Part shown: piece by piece, positions 1-5,652 of the stretch | Numbering within the stretch: the first letter of the stretch is position 1 | How the letters are laid out: the number at the start of each line of letters is the position of its first letter | Origin: Spirochaetia bacterium UBA5368 | Lineage (GTDB): Bacteria > Spirochaetota > UBA4802 > UBA5368 | Direction of reading: 5' to 3' | DNA: 5,774 bases | NCBI GenBank assembly: GCA_002407865.1 | Contig: DHPI01000061.1 | Span: 1-5,774 of the forward strand | The notes under the pieces: model-generated | The model's input: the letters and a program-made list of their open reading frames with translations, nothing else | What the model was told of the DNA's origin: nothing | Database searches by the model: none | Position numbers and translations under genes: made by a program

Positions 1-567
1 GCTGGCCCATCCCTTCCTTGTCATATCGTCCCAGAAGAACAGCGAATCCGCCAGATTTTTTACATTAACCCTACCGTCCATCATGCGGACCATGCGAATC
101 ATCATGATATAAAGCGATTCTTCGTCCTTTGTCCTCATGAGCCTTCTGAAACGCAGATCGCTCACACGCGGCCTGTCAGAACCGGTTTTCGGGTTACTGC
201 CCATAGCAACGGCAACGGAATCCGAAGAGTTTTCCACAACATGAGACAACACACCGGCCACCAGCGGAAGACGATCGCACAGCTTTCTTTTTACATAATC
301 GGAAATGTCCTCCTGCATTATAATCCGGTATAAATTCAGATAACTTTGCTGAACCGCCACCATGTCAGGATTACGCGCCCTTCTCAAGTTTGCACGATCA
401 CCTGCGCCGCTTTTAAAATCTAAAGATCCTTTGTCCGGAGAATTTTGTTCTTTTTGCTTCCAAGCATCCTTTGGCTTACCCGCCTGAAGGCTTTGCCACC
501 ACTCAAAGATCTTCTGCAATAGCGCTTCGTTATTGCCCTTTGCGACACTGATTCCAGCCTTCCGCAT
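1..567 (-). CDS. casB: Cse2/CasB, type I-E Cascade small subunit (3' end cut by window edge)
   Basis: Small, mostly helical subunit of Cascade. In the known complex two copies form part of the inner belly and stabilise the crRNA-target DNA hybrid and the displaced strand. The reading frame is open from ATG at 567 to the window edge, giving 189 codons with no stop. Family-typical blocks are visible: GDRANLRRAR at residues 56-65, a basic helix RFRRLMRT at 139-146, and WDDMTRKGWA at 179-188, which matches the C-terminal end of the family, so only about 10-20 residues are probably missing. The E. coli protein is 160 aa. The extra length here is mainly a charged, low-complexity stretch at about residues 30-53, just before the GDRA block. 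The start is supported by a perfect AGGAGG (574-579) 6 nt upstream of the ATG. The gene follows casA by 12 bp, so the two are cotranscribed and probably translationally coupled. Identification is by motif and position between casA and the expected cas7e. Confidence 0.93.
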   Translation of the reverse strand, partial: MRKAGISVAKGNNEALLQKIFEWWQSLQAGKPKDAWKQKEQNSPDKGSLDFKSGAGDRANLRRARNPDMVAVQQSYLNLYRIIMQEDISDYVKRKLCDRLPLVAGVLSHVVENSSDSVAVAMGSNPKTGSDRPRVSDLRFRRLMRTKDEESLYIMMIRMVRMMDGRVNVKNLADSLFFWDDMTRKGWAS

Positions 568-579
568 TTCTAACCTCCT

Positions 580-2214
580 CTACTCTTTCATCTTCGCCTT
601 TGCAGGCAGCTTCAAAATTTTTTCACGAACCGGTTTTCCAAGATTAAAACCGATAAGTCTGTCACGCGCCTTTATCATGCGCGGAATGCAATTTTTCTCA
701 TTCTTTTCTTTCGCGTCACCCGCGACAGGCGACACCTGTTCCGCATAAAAATCAAATACGCGAAGCGACATGCGATTCAAATTTCGGAGCCATATTTCAA
801 GTATGTCGTTAATCATTTCAGGTTTATTTTCAAGTGCCGACCTGATTTCCAGAAGCGTCCCGTAATAATCTTTTTCCGTGCCGTTCCAGAATTCATTCTC
901 TATAAAAAACAGATCGCCGCGCACTGTACTATCCGGGCTGAACCATGCATTTTTCACGGCGGTTCTTGTATTGGCCGCCACCTGACGTGCGGCATTTGCC
1001 AAGCGTTGAGCATATTCCACAAAGTTTTCCCTGATTTTTTCCTTTATCAGAAAATAGGGCATCTGCGTCTCATACCAGCAGCGCGCCTTCATGTTATCCA
1101 TATCGTACCCGAAAACATGCACCCTGATTGATTGCCCCACCTTTTCGAGTTTAAGGTCACGCAGTCGCTCATCGACTTTCTGTAAAACAATTGCGCGGGG
1201 ATTATTCGGATCATCTGAAGCAATATAGTCGGGCCAGTGCCGGTAAATAAAACCTCCGGGCTGGGGATGGACGGGTAATTTCAATCCATTTTTGTCTGAA
1301 TAATACGGTGAAAGCGGATGCAGAATCCCTTCTCCGTAGTTGATACCATACGGTCTGGTACTGTACGAACTGTAATATGAATCAATCTCTTTTCCGCAGA
1401 CATCGCATATCGCAGATTCGACGATGGGTGGATCAAGCCTCATTCTGCGCGGCATAGCCCAGTATGTCTGAACAGGATGAATCTCGTCAAAAGTCGTTTC
1501 CGTCCCTTTTTCCTTGCTTATTTTAACAGGCGATATCCATGGAAATTTCTGTTCATCCTCTTTAAGATTTATCTTACAGTGTGTTAATCGAATATCTTTT
1601 TTAATCAGAATATTGAGCCATACCTTATGCCACAGGGTATTATACCTTGACCTGTCATCTTCAGGTACGGCAATCGTTGTAAGGGGTCCACCCCCCCGCA
1701 GGGATGTACGAATGCCGGCACCGCCAGCCGGAGCGTTTGTATTCATGGTAAAAATCGCGGCTGCCGTACAGCATGGACACATCTTCTCAGTATTTCCTCG
1801 CTTGATAAAATGATCCGTGTTGTTTTTCATGGTATTGACTCCGGGCGATTCTATGAGAAGGCTGCCGATATTGAGCGTATTGTCCGAATCCAGACCGGTC
1901 TCCTGCATAAAGCGGATATCCTCACCATCGAGATTAAAGTAAGCGTAATATTTTTCCATTAACCCCTGAAGCTCATCTTCTGCCGGAGGGTTCAGAAAAC
2001 GTTCGCACCATTCCTCCTCGTCTTCAGGGGTCATGACGGCCTGAATGATCCCTATCAAAAACTGAATGAGAGAACCATTAAAATCAGGTCTCGCGGCATC
2101 GAGAATTTGAACTGGATTCGTTTCGATTAAACCGGTTATCTCATAGGGGCGAATCAGTTCAGTTGTACCATCTCTACGGAGAACAGGAATCCAGGGGTCT
2201 TTTAAAAGATTCAT
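580..2214 (-). CDS. casA: Cse1/CasA (Cas8e), type I-E Cascade large subunit
   Basis: Large subunit of Cascade. It recognises the PAM, starts DNA unwinding and recruits Cas3 after R-loop formation. The 544-residue product (E. coli 502) opens with the family signature MNLLKDPWIPV and carries the central block GGAGIRTSLRGGGPLTT (residues 164-180), just after CPCC at 146-149. A second CxxC is at 270-273 (CDVC). The two pairs could form a four-cysteine zinc site in the L1-loop region. HPLSPYY (299-305) and the following PGGF/W segment are also typical of Cse1. A helical C-terminal part (about 390-544) fits the four-helix bundle that contacts Cse2. The start is supported by GGAG (2221-2224) 6 nt upstream of the ATG, and the stop is TAG. 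casB follows by 12 bp. Upstream there is a 109-bp spacer with a strong hairpin, so CasA may be regulated separately from the preceding DUF3892-like gene. No frameshift or truncation is seen. Confidence 0.97.
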   Translation of the reverse strand: MNLLKDPWIPVLRRDGTTELIRPYEITGLIETNPVQILDAARPDFNGSLIQFLIGIIQAVMTPEDEEEWCERFLNPPAEDELQGLMEKYYAYFNLDGEDIRFMQETGLDSDNTLNIGSLLIESPGVNTMKNNTDHFIKRGNTEKMCPCCTAAAIFTMNTNAPAGGAGIRTSLRGGGPLTTIAVPEDDRSRYNTLWHKVWLNILIKKDIRLTHCKINLKEDEQKFPWISPVKISKEKGTETTFDEIHPVQTYWAMPRRMRLDPPIVESAICDVCGKEIDSYYSSYSTRPYGINYGEGILHPLSPYYSDKNGLKLPVHPQPGGFIYRHWPDYIASDDPNNPRAIVLQKVDERLRDLKLEKVGQSIRVHVFGYDMDNMKARCWYETQMPYFLIKEKIRENFVEYAQRLANAARQVAANTRTAVKNAWFSPDSTVRGDLFFIENEFWNGTEKDYYGTLLEIRSALENKPEMINDILEIWLRNLNRMSLRVFDFYAEQVSPVAGDAKEKNEKNCIPRMIKARDRLIGFNLGKPVREKILKLPAKAKMKE

Positions 2215-2253
2215 AATAGGCTCCGATATAAATTTCGTTGAATATTTCTTGAA

Positions 2254-2273
2254 ATAATAGACTCATAATAGAC
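2254..2273. repeat. Tandem 9-bp direct repeat upstream of casA
   Basis: ATAATAGAC occurs twice (2254-2262 and 2265-2273) with a 2-nt gap, an 11-bp period or about one helical turn. It sits between the 15-bp hairpin and the casA start. A short dyad TATTTC-TT-GAAATA (2243-2256) touches its left edge. One-turn spacing is compatible with a regulator site, but the repeat is short and AT-rich, so chance is possible. Confidence 0.4.
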
Positions 2274-2275
2274 AA

Positions 2276-2309
2276 TTGTCGGGATGGATTGGCAAATCCA
2301 TCCCGACAA
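2276..2309 (-). repeat. Perfect 15-bp inverted repeat (hairpin) between the DUF3892-like gene and casA
   Basis: TTGTCGGGATGGATT (2276-2290) and its exact reverse complement (2295-2309) are separated by a 4-nt centre (2291-2294). In the cas mRNA this forms a long, stable stem-loop 14 nt beyond the stop codon of the upstream gene and about 60 nt before the casA ATG. On the cas strand it is preceded by a run of seven T (2307-2314 region) and followed by TTGTCTATT, so it lacks a good U tract after the stem. It is more likely an mRNA-stabilising, processing or attenuating structure, or an operator, than an efficient terminator. Confidence 0.85.
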
Positions 2310-2323
2310 AAAAATGCTTTTAC

Positions 2324-2596
2324 TCAGCAATCCGGCAATTCCAACAGATTATTTTTGCTGGTTTTGTCAGGGTCGGTTCTAAGGTATTTGCTACGGAACC
2401 TGTCCTCGATGACTACAATTGCCGCTCGTATGCCATTATACTCAGTGTAATACGGTGAAGTAAGCGAATATGGTCTGCCGGCTGACTCGATTTCCCTGAT
2501 CGCCTGCTCCTTTGGTACAGATGCAAACAACTCAGGACCGCAGAGAGCAAGAATATCATCCTTGCTCTTGTGGGTTTTTGTTACTCTTCGTTTCAT
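2324..2596 (-). CDS. Small DUF3892-like protein inserted between cas3 and casA
   Basis: A 90-residue soluble protein with no signal peptide or membrane segment and a basic N-terminus (MKRRVTKTHKSK). The pattern resembles my recollection of DUF3892: an N-terminal strand KDDILALCG (residues 12-20), a helix QAIREIESAG (31-40), a hydrophobic strand IRAAIVVIED (56-65), then KYLRT (70-74) and a C-terminal NNLLELPDC (82-90). The family has no established biochemical role, so I assign none. It lies between cas3 and casA on the same strand and would be the first gene transcribed from the intergenic promoter region, ahead of casA by 109 bp. GAGG (2607-2610) lies 10 nt before the ATG, a somewhat long spacing. 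The standard I-E operon has no gene here. It could be an accessory or regulatory factor, a guarded effector, or an unrelated insertion. That the gene is real is likely. The family name is less certain. Confidence 0.75.
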   Translation of the reverse strand: MKRRVTKTHKSKDDILALCGPELFASVPKEQAIREIESAGRPYSLTSPYYTEYNGIRAAIVVIEDRFRSKYLRTDPDKTSKNNLLELPDC

Positions 2597-2608
2597 TAAA
2601 TCAATACC

Positions 2609-2650
2609 TCAAAATAATTTTTGCATCTTAAAGTATTTGTAATATGACAT
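2609..2650 (-). CDS. Possible 13-codon leader mini-ORF before the DUF3892-like gene
   Basis: ATG at 2648-2650 opens a 13-codon frame (MSYYKYFKMQKLF) ending in TGA at 2609-2611. The TGA overlaps the GAGG (2607-2610) that would serve the DUF3892-like start. There is no good ribosome binding site before it. It would be present only in transcripts starting upstream of 2650, such as from the TATAAC promoter at 2678-2683, not from the TTGACA promoter. It is noted because CRISPR-regulated toxin-antitoxin modules hide very small toxin units near such guides. Chance is the default explanation. Confidence 0.15.
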   Translation of the reverse strand: MSYYKYFKMQKLF

Positions 2651-2663
2651 CCAATTTTGTCAA
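2636..2663 (-). promoter_or_regulatory. Candidate sigma70 promoter for DUF3892-casA-casB
   Basis: A consensus -35 TTGACA (2658-2663) is followed after 16 nt by TACAAA (2636-2641, 4 of 6 matches to TATAAT). It would start transcription near 2629, about 33 nt upstream of the DUF3892-like ATG. A second cas-strand option lies just upstream: TTAAAA (2702-2707), 18 nt, TATAAC (2678-2683, 5 of 6). That second promoter would be contained entirely in the protospacer at 2676-2707. E. coli likewise has a Cascade promoter (Pcas) between cas3 and casA. Confidence 0.5.
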
Positions 2664-2685
2664 CAATTTTTTAAGCTGTTATATG
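2657..2685 (+). promoter_or_regulatory. Candidate divergent promoter for the crRNA-like RNA
   Basis: TTGTCA (2657-2662, 5 of 6) is followed after 17 nt by TATATG (2680-2685, 4 of 6), preceded by TG in extended -10 position (2677-2678). Start would be near 2692, about 47 nt before the first pseudo-repeat. Its -35 shares five bases with the opposite-strand TTGACA, so the two promoters would compete. An alternative + strand promoter is TTGATT (2708-2713), 18 nt, AATAAT (2732-2737), starting inside the first pseudo-repeat. E. coli also has a divergent anti-Pcas promoter in its cas3-casA gap. Confidence 0.45.
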
Positions 2686-2707
2686 TAATTAAAAAATTAT
2701 TTTTTAA
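2673..2707 (+). promoter_or_regulatory. Predicted Cascade target: AAG PAM plus partial protospacer of the pseudo-spacer
   Basis: AAG (2673-2675), a functional I-E PAM in E. coli, directly precedes 32 nt (2676-2707) that align without gaps to the pseudo-spacer at 2768-2799. Matches are at positions 1-4, 7-11, 13, 14, 16-20, 22, 24, 26, 28 and 29: 16 of the first 20 and 21 of 32. Mismatches 6, 12 and 30 fall at positions that are flipped out in Cascade hybrids. The one meaningful seed mismatch is position 5. The site contains the + strand -10 (2680-2685) and the cas-strand TATAAC (2678-2683), and lies 12 bp from the shared -35 region. The AT-rich 3' part adds little weight. Confidence 0.65.
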
Positions 2708-2709
2708 TT
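2687..2709. repeat. Perfect 10-bp AT-only dyad in the intergenic region
   Basis: AATTAAAAAA (2687-2696) and its reverse complement TTTTTTAATT (2700-2709) flank a 3-nt centre. The A-tracts suggest bent DNA or a nucleoid-protein site, comparable to H-NS control of E. coli Pcas. It lies within the predicted protospacer and so could bias the 3' half of that alignment. Confidence 0.7.
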
Positions 2710-2738
2710 GATTTATTATTCCTGCATCATAAATAATT

Positions 2739-2828
2739 TATTATCCTGGTATTTCTGGGATGTACCGCTGTCGTATGTGATAAAAAACTCACTATTCTTT
2801 TATTCCCCACCCTCGTGGGGACATTTTC
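2739..2828 (+). CRISPR. Degenerate mini-array: pseudo-repeat 1, 32-nt pseudo-spacer, pseudo-repeat 2
   Basis: Two diverged 29-nt I-E repeat units (2739-2767 and 2800-2828) flank exactly 32 nt (2768-2799), the normal I-E spacer length. Unit 2 has the I-E layout of 3 + 8 + 4 + 7 + 7 nt: TATTCCCCAC (2801-2810), loop CCTC, GTGGGGA (2815-2821), with a lost 3' handle (CATTTTC). Unit 1 keeps the 3' part TGGGATGTACCG (2756-2767), close to the common GGGGATGAACCG, and an eroded hairpin ATCCTGG/CTGGGAT (2743-2749/2755-2761, two G-T wobbles). The units share only about 10 of 29 positions. Each is conserved in the half that ends up in the mature guide. This is the signature of crRNA-like regulators (CreA, CreR), not of an adaptive array. 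The last bases overlap the cas3 stop codon on the other strand. Confidence 0.75.
2760..2820 (+). ncRNA. Predicted 61-nt crRNA-like guide RNA (CreR/CreA type)
   Basis: Cas6e cleaves I-E repeats 3' of the stem. Applied here it would cut after 2759 and after 2820, leaving an 8-nt handle AUGUACCG (7 of 8 to AUGAACCG), a 32-nt guide and a 21-nt 3' repeat part ending in the stem CCCCAC/GTGGGG with a CCTC loop (2805-2820). The total of 61 nt is the canonical E. coli crRNA length. Its guide partly matches the promoter region at 2676-2707, so I infer a role in directing Cascade to repress the neighbouring operon. Expression and processing are not shown by sequence alone. Confidence 0.65.
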
Positions 2829-5652
2829 AGGCCTCTTCATAGAGGCCCTTCTTTTCTGAATACATAATGTGTTTACCCTTCAGGGTTAAACCGATAGATA
2901 TATATTCGACATGACCATCATTCCTGCTTTCTGCGACAACCTCCACAGGAAGCAACAAGCCACCACGTCCCTTATCAAAAATCGTTTTGTTTGTTTTATC
3001 AAGAAGAGCCTGCATTTTATCGTTATAACCGATATGCAGATTGGAATACTTAACCTCACTCATCTGCCACGGATGATCTTCCGTACCAACCAGCGGGACT
3101 AATTCTCCATCCTGTACAAGACAGAGCCTGTAGGTTTCAGTATCTTCAGAAAGACGCGTAGGTGAGCTCGAATCGGACCAGGGATGCTCATCAGTAAATC
3201 TGACAAATCCACTGTAGAGAGGAAACAGATTTCCAACGGCAATAGCTTCCTCTTTACTATTCCCTGATTTTGCATTTTTTGAAGCCTTTTTAAGATCGTG
3301 TGGTATCTCCTCTTCTGATTTATTTTTATTATAAACCCACTCAACCAGAGATCGAGAACAAGCGGGGATTTGTATTTCGCCTTTATCTTTCAGTATTTTA
3401 GCAGTTCTCCAAAGAATTCCCGGATGCTTATAAACATATTTCGCTTTGGGAAAATAATCAGAATACCAGTTTTCCCCTATTTCTCCATCAGGGTCAGGAC
3501 CGAAGACGTATAAAACTGGATCACCCCTTTCATCCCTGCATTTTATTATATTCCCGTTTTTATCACGTTGATGACGTCGCAATCTGCCAGCCCTCTGAAT
3601 CGCAAGATCGATGGGGCACAGATCGGATATCATCTCATCAAAATCGAGATCAAGTGACTGCTCAACAACCTGGCTTGCCACCAGTATCTTCCCTTGCCGT
3701 TCTTTCAGACCTGATTCCTTGCCGAATATTCGCAATATTTCAGATTCTATCTTCTGCCTATGAGCCATGGCATAGCGTGAATGAAATATCAGAACATTTT
3801 CTTCGCCGAGTTCGGCGCATAATACATCATAGGCATTCTGTACATCGGATACGGTATTTCTTATCCAGACACCGCACCTCCCCGATTGCGATACCGATTT
3901 TAAAAATTCGACACACGCATCTTCATTAGAAAGGATTTTTATCTTTATTGTCCGCCTGTTGTCATTTCGTATTTCTACATGACGCGACAGGTTTTTTCCC
4001 TTCGTTGATATCGTTACGAGAGGATACGGATCATTTGAACCGTCGATCATAATATCTTCATCATCTGATTCCTCGTGAAGGTTAAGGCCCCTTTTATAGG
4101 CTTCTTCAAATTCATGCTTGATGCCTGAAGGCAGGGTCGCCGAGAGCAGAATGACGCTCTTGTGCTGTGCGCCCTGAAACTCGACAAGGTTTTGGAGTAT
4201 CTTCTGCATGTACATGTCATAGGCATGTACCTCATCGATGATGAGTATGCGCCGGGACAGGCCGGTCATTCGAAGAGTATTATGTCGGGAATAGATAACG
4301 GCAAGCATGGCCTGGTCGATGCTGCCTACGCCAACCTGCGACAGAAACGCCTTGCGCGAACGGTCGGCAATCCACTCATTACAGGCTGCAGCGCTTGTCT
4401 CCTGCTCCGATACATCATCATTGCCCGTATCATCAGGCTCCCCGGCAATATTTTGAGGAAGAATTGATTTCGAAAATTCCGCATGCAGGCCGCTGCCGCC
4501 ATGGGCAAGAATCAGTGAAGGTTCTCTGTCATTCTCAAAAAATATTTTATAAACACCCGCCAGCCTGTCATACATACCATTAGATGTTGCCATTGTCGGC
4601 AAACCGAAATAAAAGCCTTCAGCATCTCCCCGGCCCATTAAACGGGCGGCAAGCATGAGGGCGGCCTCTGTTTTACCCGAACCTGCCGCATCTTCGATAA
4701 TATACAAAGTGGGTTCCACGGGAAGTTCCATTGTTGCAATAAAATACTGGAGCGGAGAAGGCTCTTTTCCCCGTAAAGAGTCGATAGCATCAGAAATTTC
4801 TTTCCAGGGGTCATCCATCTTTCTGACCGCTGTCTGTACAAGCCCCTGATTTTCAAGTATCCGTACAGCATTCTCGCAGGCGTATTTATAATATTCCTCA
4901 ATCCCATCAAATCCGGGCAACCTGTTTGGTCTCAATTCATTTTTATCGCATATAAATCTGAAGTTAGACGGATCAGATGCCGTCCAATCCGAAAGGATTA
5001 TTATTCCGGAAAGAACAAATGAGAACACCGCCGCCATTTCTCTCTGTAAGGTCAGCCGCTCAGGTTTATGGAACAAAGCTTTTAGCGCCGGAAAAAGCTC
5101 CAGGACTTCGAAGAAACATTGAACCGCCGCCTCATCTATTCCATTGCCATATAATTCTTTAAGTGTATTTGGCGATTTATCACTGGGAATATTAACCGGT
5201 CTGCCATGATGTCCAAACGAGGCAGAAAGCAATGGTTCTATCGTACGGGAGAAGGCTATTTTCTTTTCAATAGAGTATTTATTATAAAGTAATGTTTTTA
5301 TCTTTTCTTCCCATAAAAGCCATGCCGAGTTGGTATGCGGCTTTCCTGCAATACCTATACCGCTTATTCCCAAAACCATTTTCGCCAGTTCAGGAATCTT
5401 TAACTGGAAAACAGCATCAAACTTTCCCAGATCATGTATGGCTGCAAAAAAGGATATCAAATCAAGGAGTTCATCCTCTCTCAGATGCAATCTTCCGCAC
5501 CATTCTTTGATAAATGACCCGTTTATTTCAACATACTCCCGCGCCACAGCGGCGACATCAAGCATATGGCAGACCAGCGGATGCCATCTTTCATTTTCCC
5601 GATTTGCTTTTCCCCACAATTTGTAATACGCTTTATTTTTCATTGTATTCAT
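2827..5652 (-). CDS. cas3: Cas3, HD nuclease-helicase of type I-E CRISPR-Cas
   Basis: Effector nuclease-helicase recruited by target-bound Cascade. It nicks the displaced strand and degrades DNA 3'-5' with ATP hydrolysis. The 941-residue protein has an N-terminal HD domain (about 1-260) with the expected metal ligands: H29 in CHMLDVAAVA, H73-D74 in HDLGK, H106, H148-H149 in FGHHG and D222 in SDWTASD. The superfamily 2 helicase follows: Walker A AAGSGKT (322-328), DEVH box (473-476), SAT (504-506), motif V in VASQVVEQSLDLD (658-670) and motif VI QRAGRLRR (686-693). The linker and C-terminal domain span about 700-941. All motifs are intact, so it should be active. ATG at 5650-5652 was chosen because a weak GAGA (5661-5664) lies 8 nt upstream; another ATG is three codons in. 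Its 3' end overlaps two antisense elements: pseudo-repeat 2 at the stop codon, and a + strand terminator over the last codons. No terminator follows it on its own strand. Confidence 0.98.
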   Translation of the reverse strand: MNTMKNKAYYKLWGKANRENERWHPLVCHMLDVAAVAREYVEINGSFIKEWCGRLHLREDELLDLISFFAAIHDLGKFDAVFQLKIPELAKMVLGISGIGIAGKPHTNSAWLLWEEKIKTLLYNKYSIEKKIAFSRTIEPLLSASFGHHGRPVNIPSDKSPNTLKELYGNGIDEAAVQCFFEVLELFPALKALFHKPERLTLQREMAAVFSFVLSGIIILSDWTASDPSNFRFICDKNELRPNRLPGFDGIEEYYKYACENAVRILENQGLVQTAVRKMDDPWKEISDAIDSLRGKEPSPLQYFIATMELPVEPTLYIIEDAAGSGKTEAALMLAARLMGRGDAEGFYFGLPTMATSNGMYDRLAGVYKIFFENDREPSLILAHGGSGLHAEFSKSILPQNIAGEPDDTGNDDVSEQETSAAACNEWIADRSRKAFLSQVGVGSIDQAMLAVIYSRHNTLRMTGLSRRILIIDEVHAYDMYMQKILQNLVEFQGAQHKSVILLSATLPSGIKHEFEEAYKRGLNLHEESDDEDIMIDGSNDPYPLVTISTKGKNLSRHVEIRNDNRRTIKIKILSNEDACVEFLKSVSQSGRCGVWIRNTVSDVQNAYDVLCAELGEENVLIFHSRYAMAHRQKIESEILRIFGKESGLKERQGKILVASQVVEQSLDLDFDEMISDLCPIDLAIQRAGRLRRHQRDKNGNIIKCRDERGDPVLYVFGPDPDGEIGENWYSDYFPKAKYVYKHPGILWRTAKILKDKGEIQIPACSRSLVEWVYNKNKSEEEIPHDLKKASKNAKSGNSKEEAIAVGNLFPLYSGFVRFTDEHPWSDSSSPTRLSEDTETYRLCLVQDGELVPLVGTEDHPWQMSEVKYSNLHIGYNDKMQALLDKTNKTIFDKGRGGLLLPVEVVAESRNDGHVEYISIGLTLKGKHIMYSEKKGLYEEA
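2830..2857 (+). terminator. Intrinsic terminator for the crRNA-like transcript, antisense to the cas3 3' end
   Basis: GGCCTCT (2830-2836), loop TCAT (2837-2840) and AGAGGCC (2841-2847) form a perfect 7-bp, GC-rich stem followed by CTTCTTTTCT (2848-2857). It starts 2 nt after pseudo-repeat 2 and points along the + strand. It lies within the last codons of cas3, where the only obvious + strand transcript is the crRNA-like RNA. On the cas3 strand the hairpin is followed by no U tract. Confidence 0.65.

Noticed and set aside
1514..1813. 99-codon open frame on the + strand inside casA
   Set aside because: Lies fully antisense to a clear casA coding sequence and resembles no family. The same applies to 533-748, which overlaps the casA end and casB start.
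2276..2309. Rho-independent terminator after the DUF3892-like gene
   Set aside because: The T run lies before the stem on the cas strand. After it comes TTGTCTATT, a poor tail. Kept as a hairpin of unknown role.
2276..2458. 60-codon + strand frame opposite the DUF3892-like gene
   Set aside because: Begins in the hairpin, is antisense to a better supported gene, and has no family-like pattern.
2804..2821. Rho-independent terminator of cas3
   Set aside because: On the cas3 strand the stem is followed by AATAAAAGAATAG with no U tract.
2739..2828. An ordinary adaptive CRISPR array
   Set aside because: Only two units, sharing about 10 of 29 positions, with no further repeats and no leader-like array nearby. 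The pattern of decay fits a fixed single guide better.
3099..3344. Other open frames within cas3 on either strand (also 3654-3929, 4162-4467, 4638-4910, 5330-5626)
   Set aside because: All are out-of-frame shadows of an intact cas3 with every catalytic motif. None has a convincing ribosome binding site or recognisable domain.
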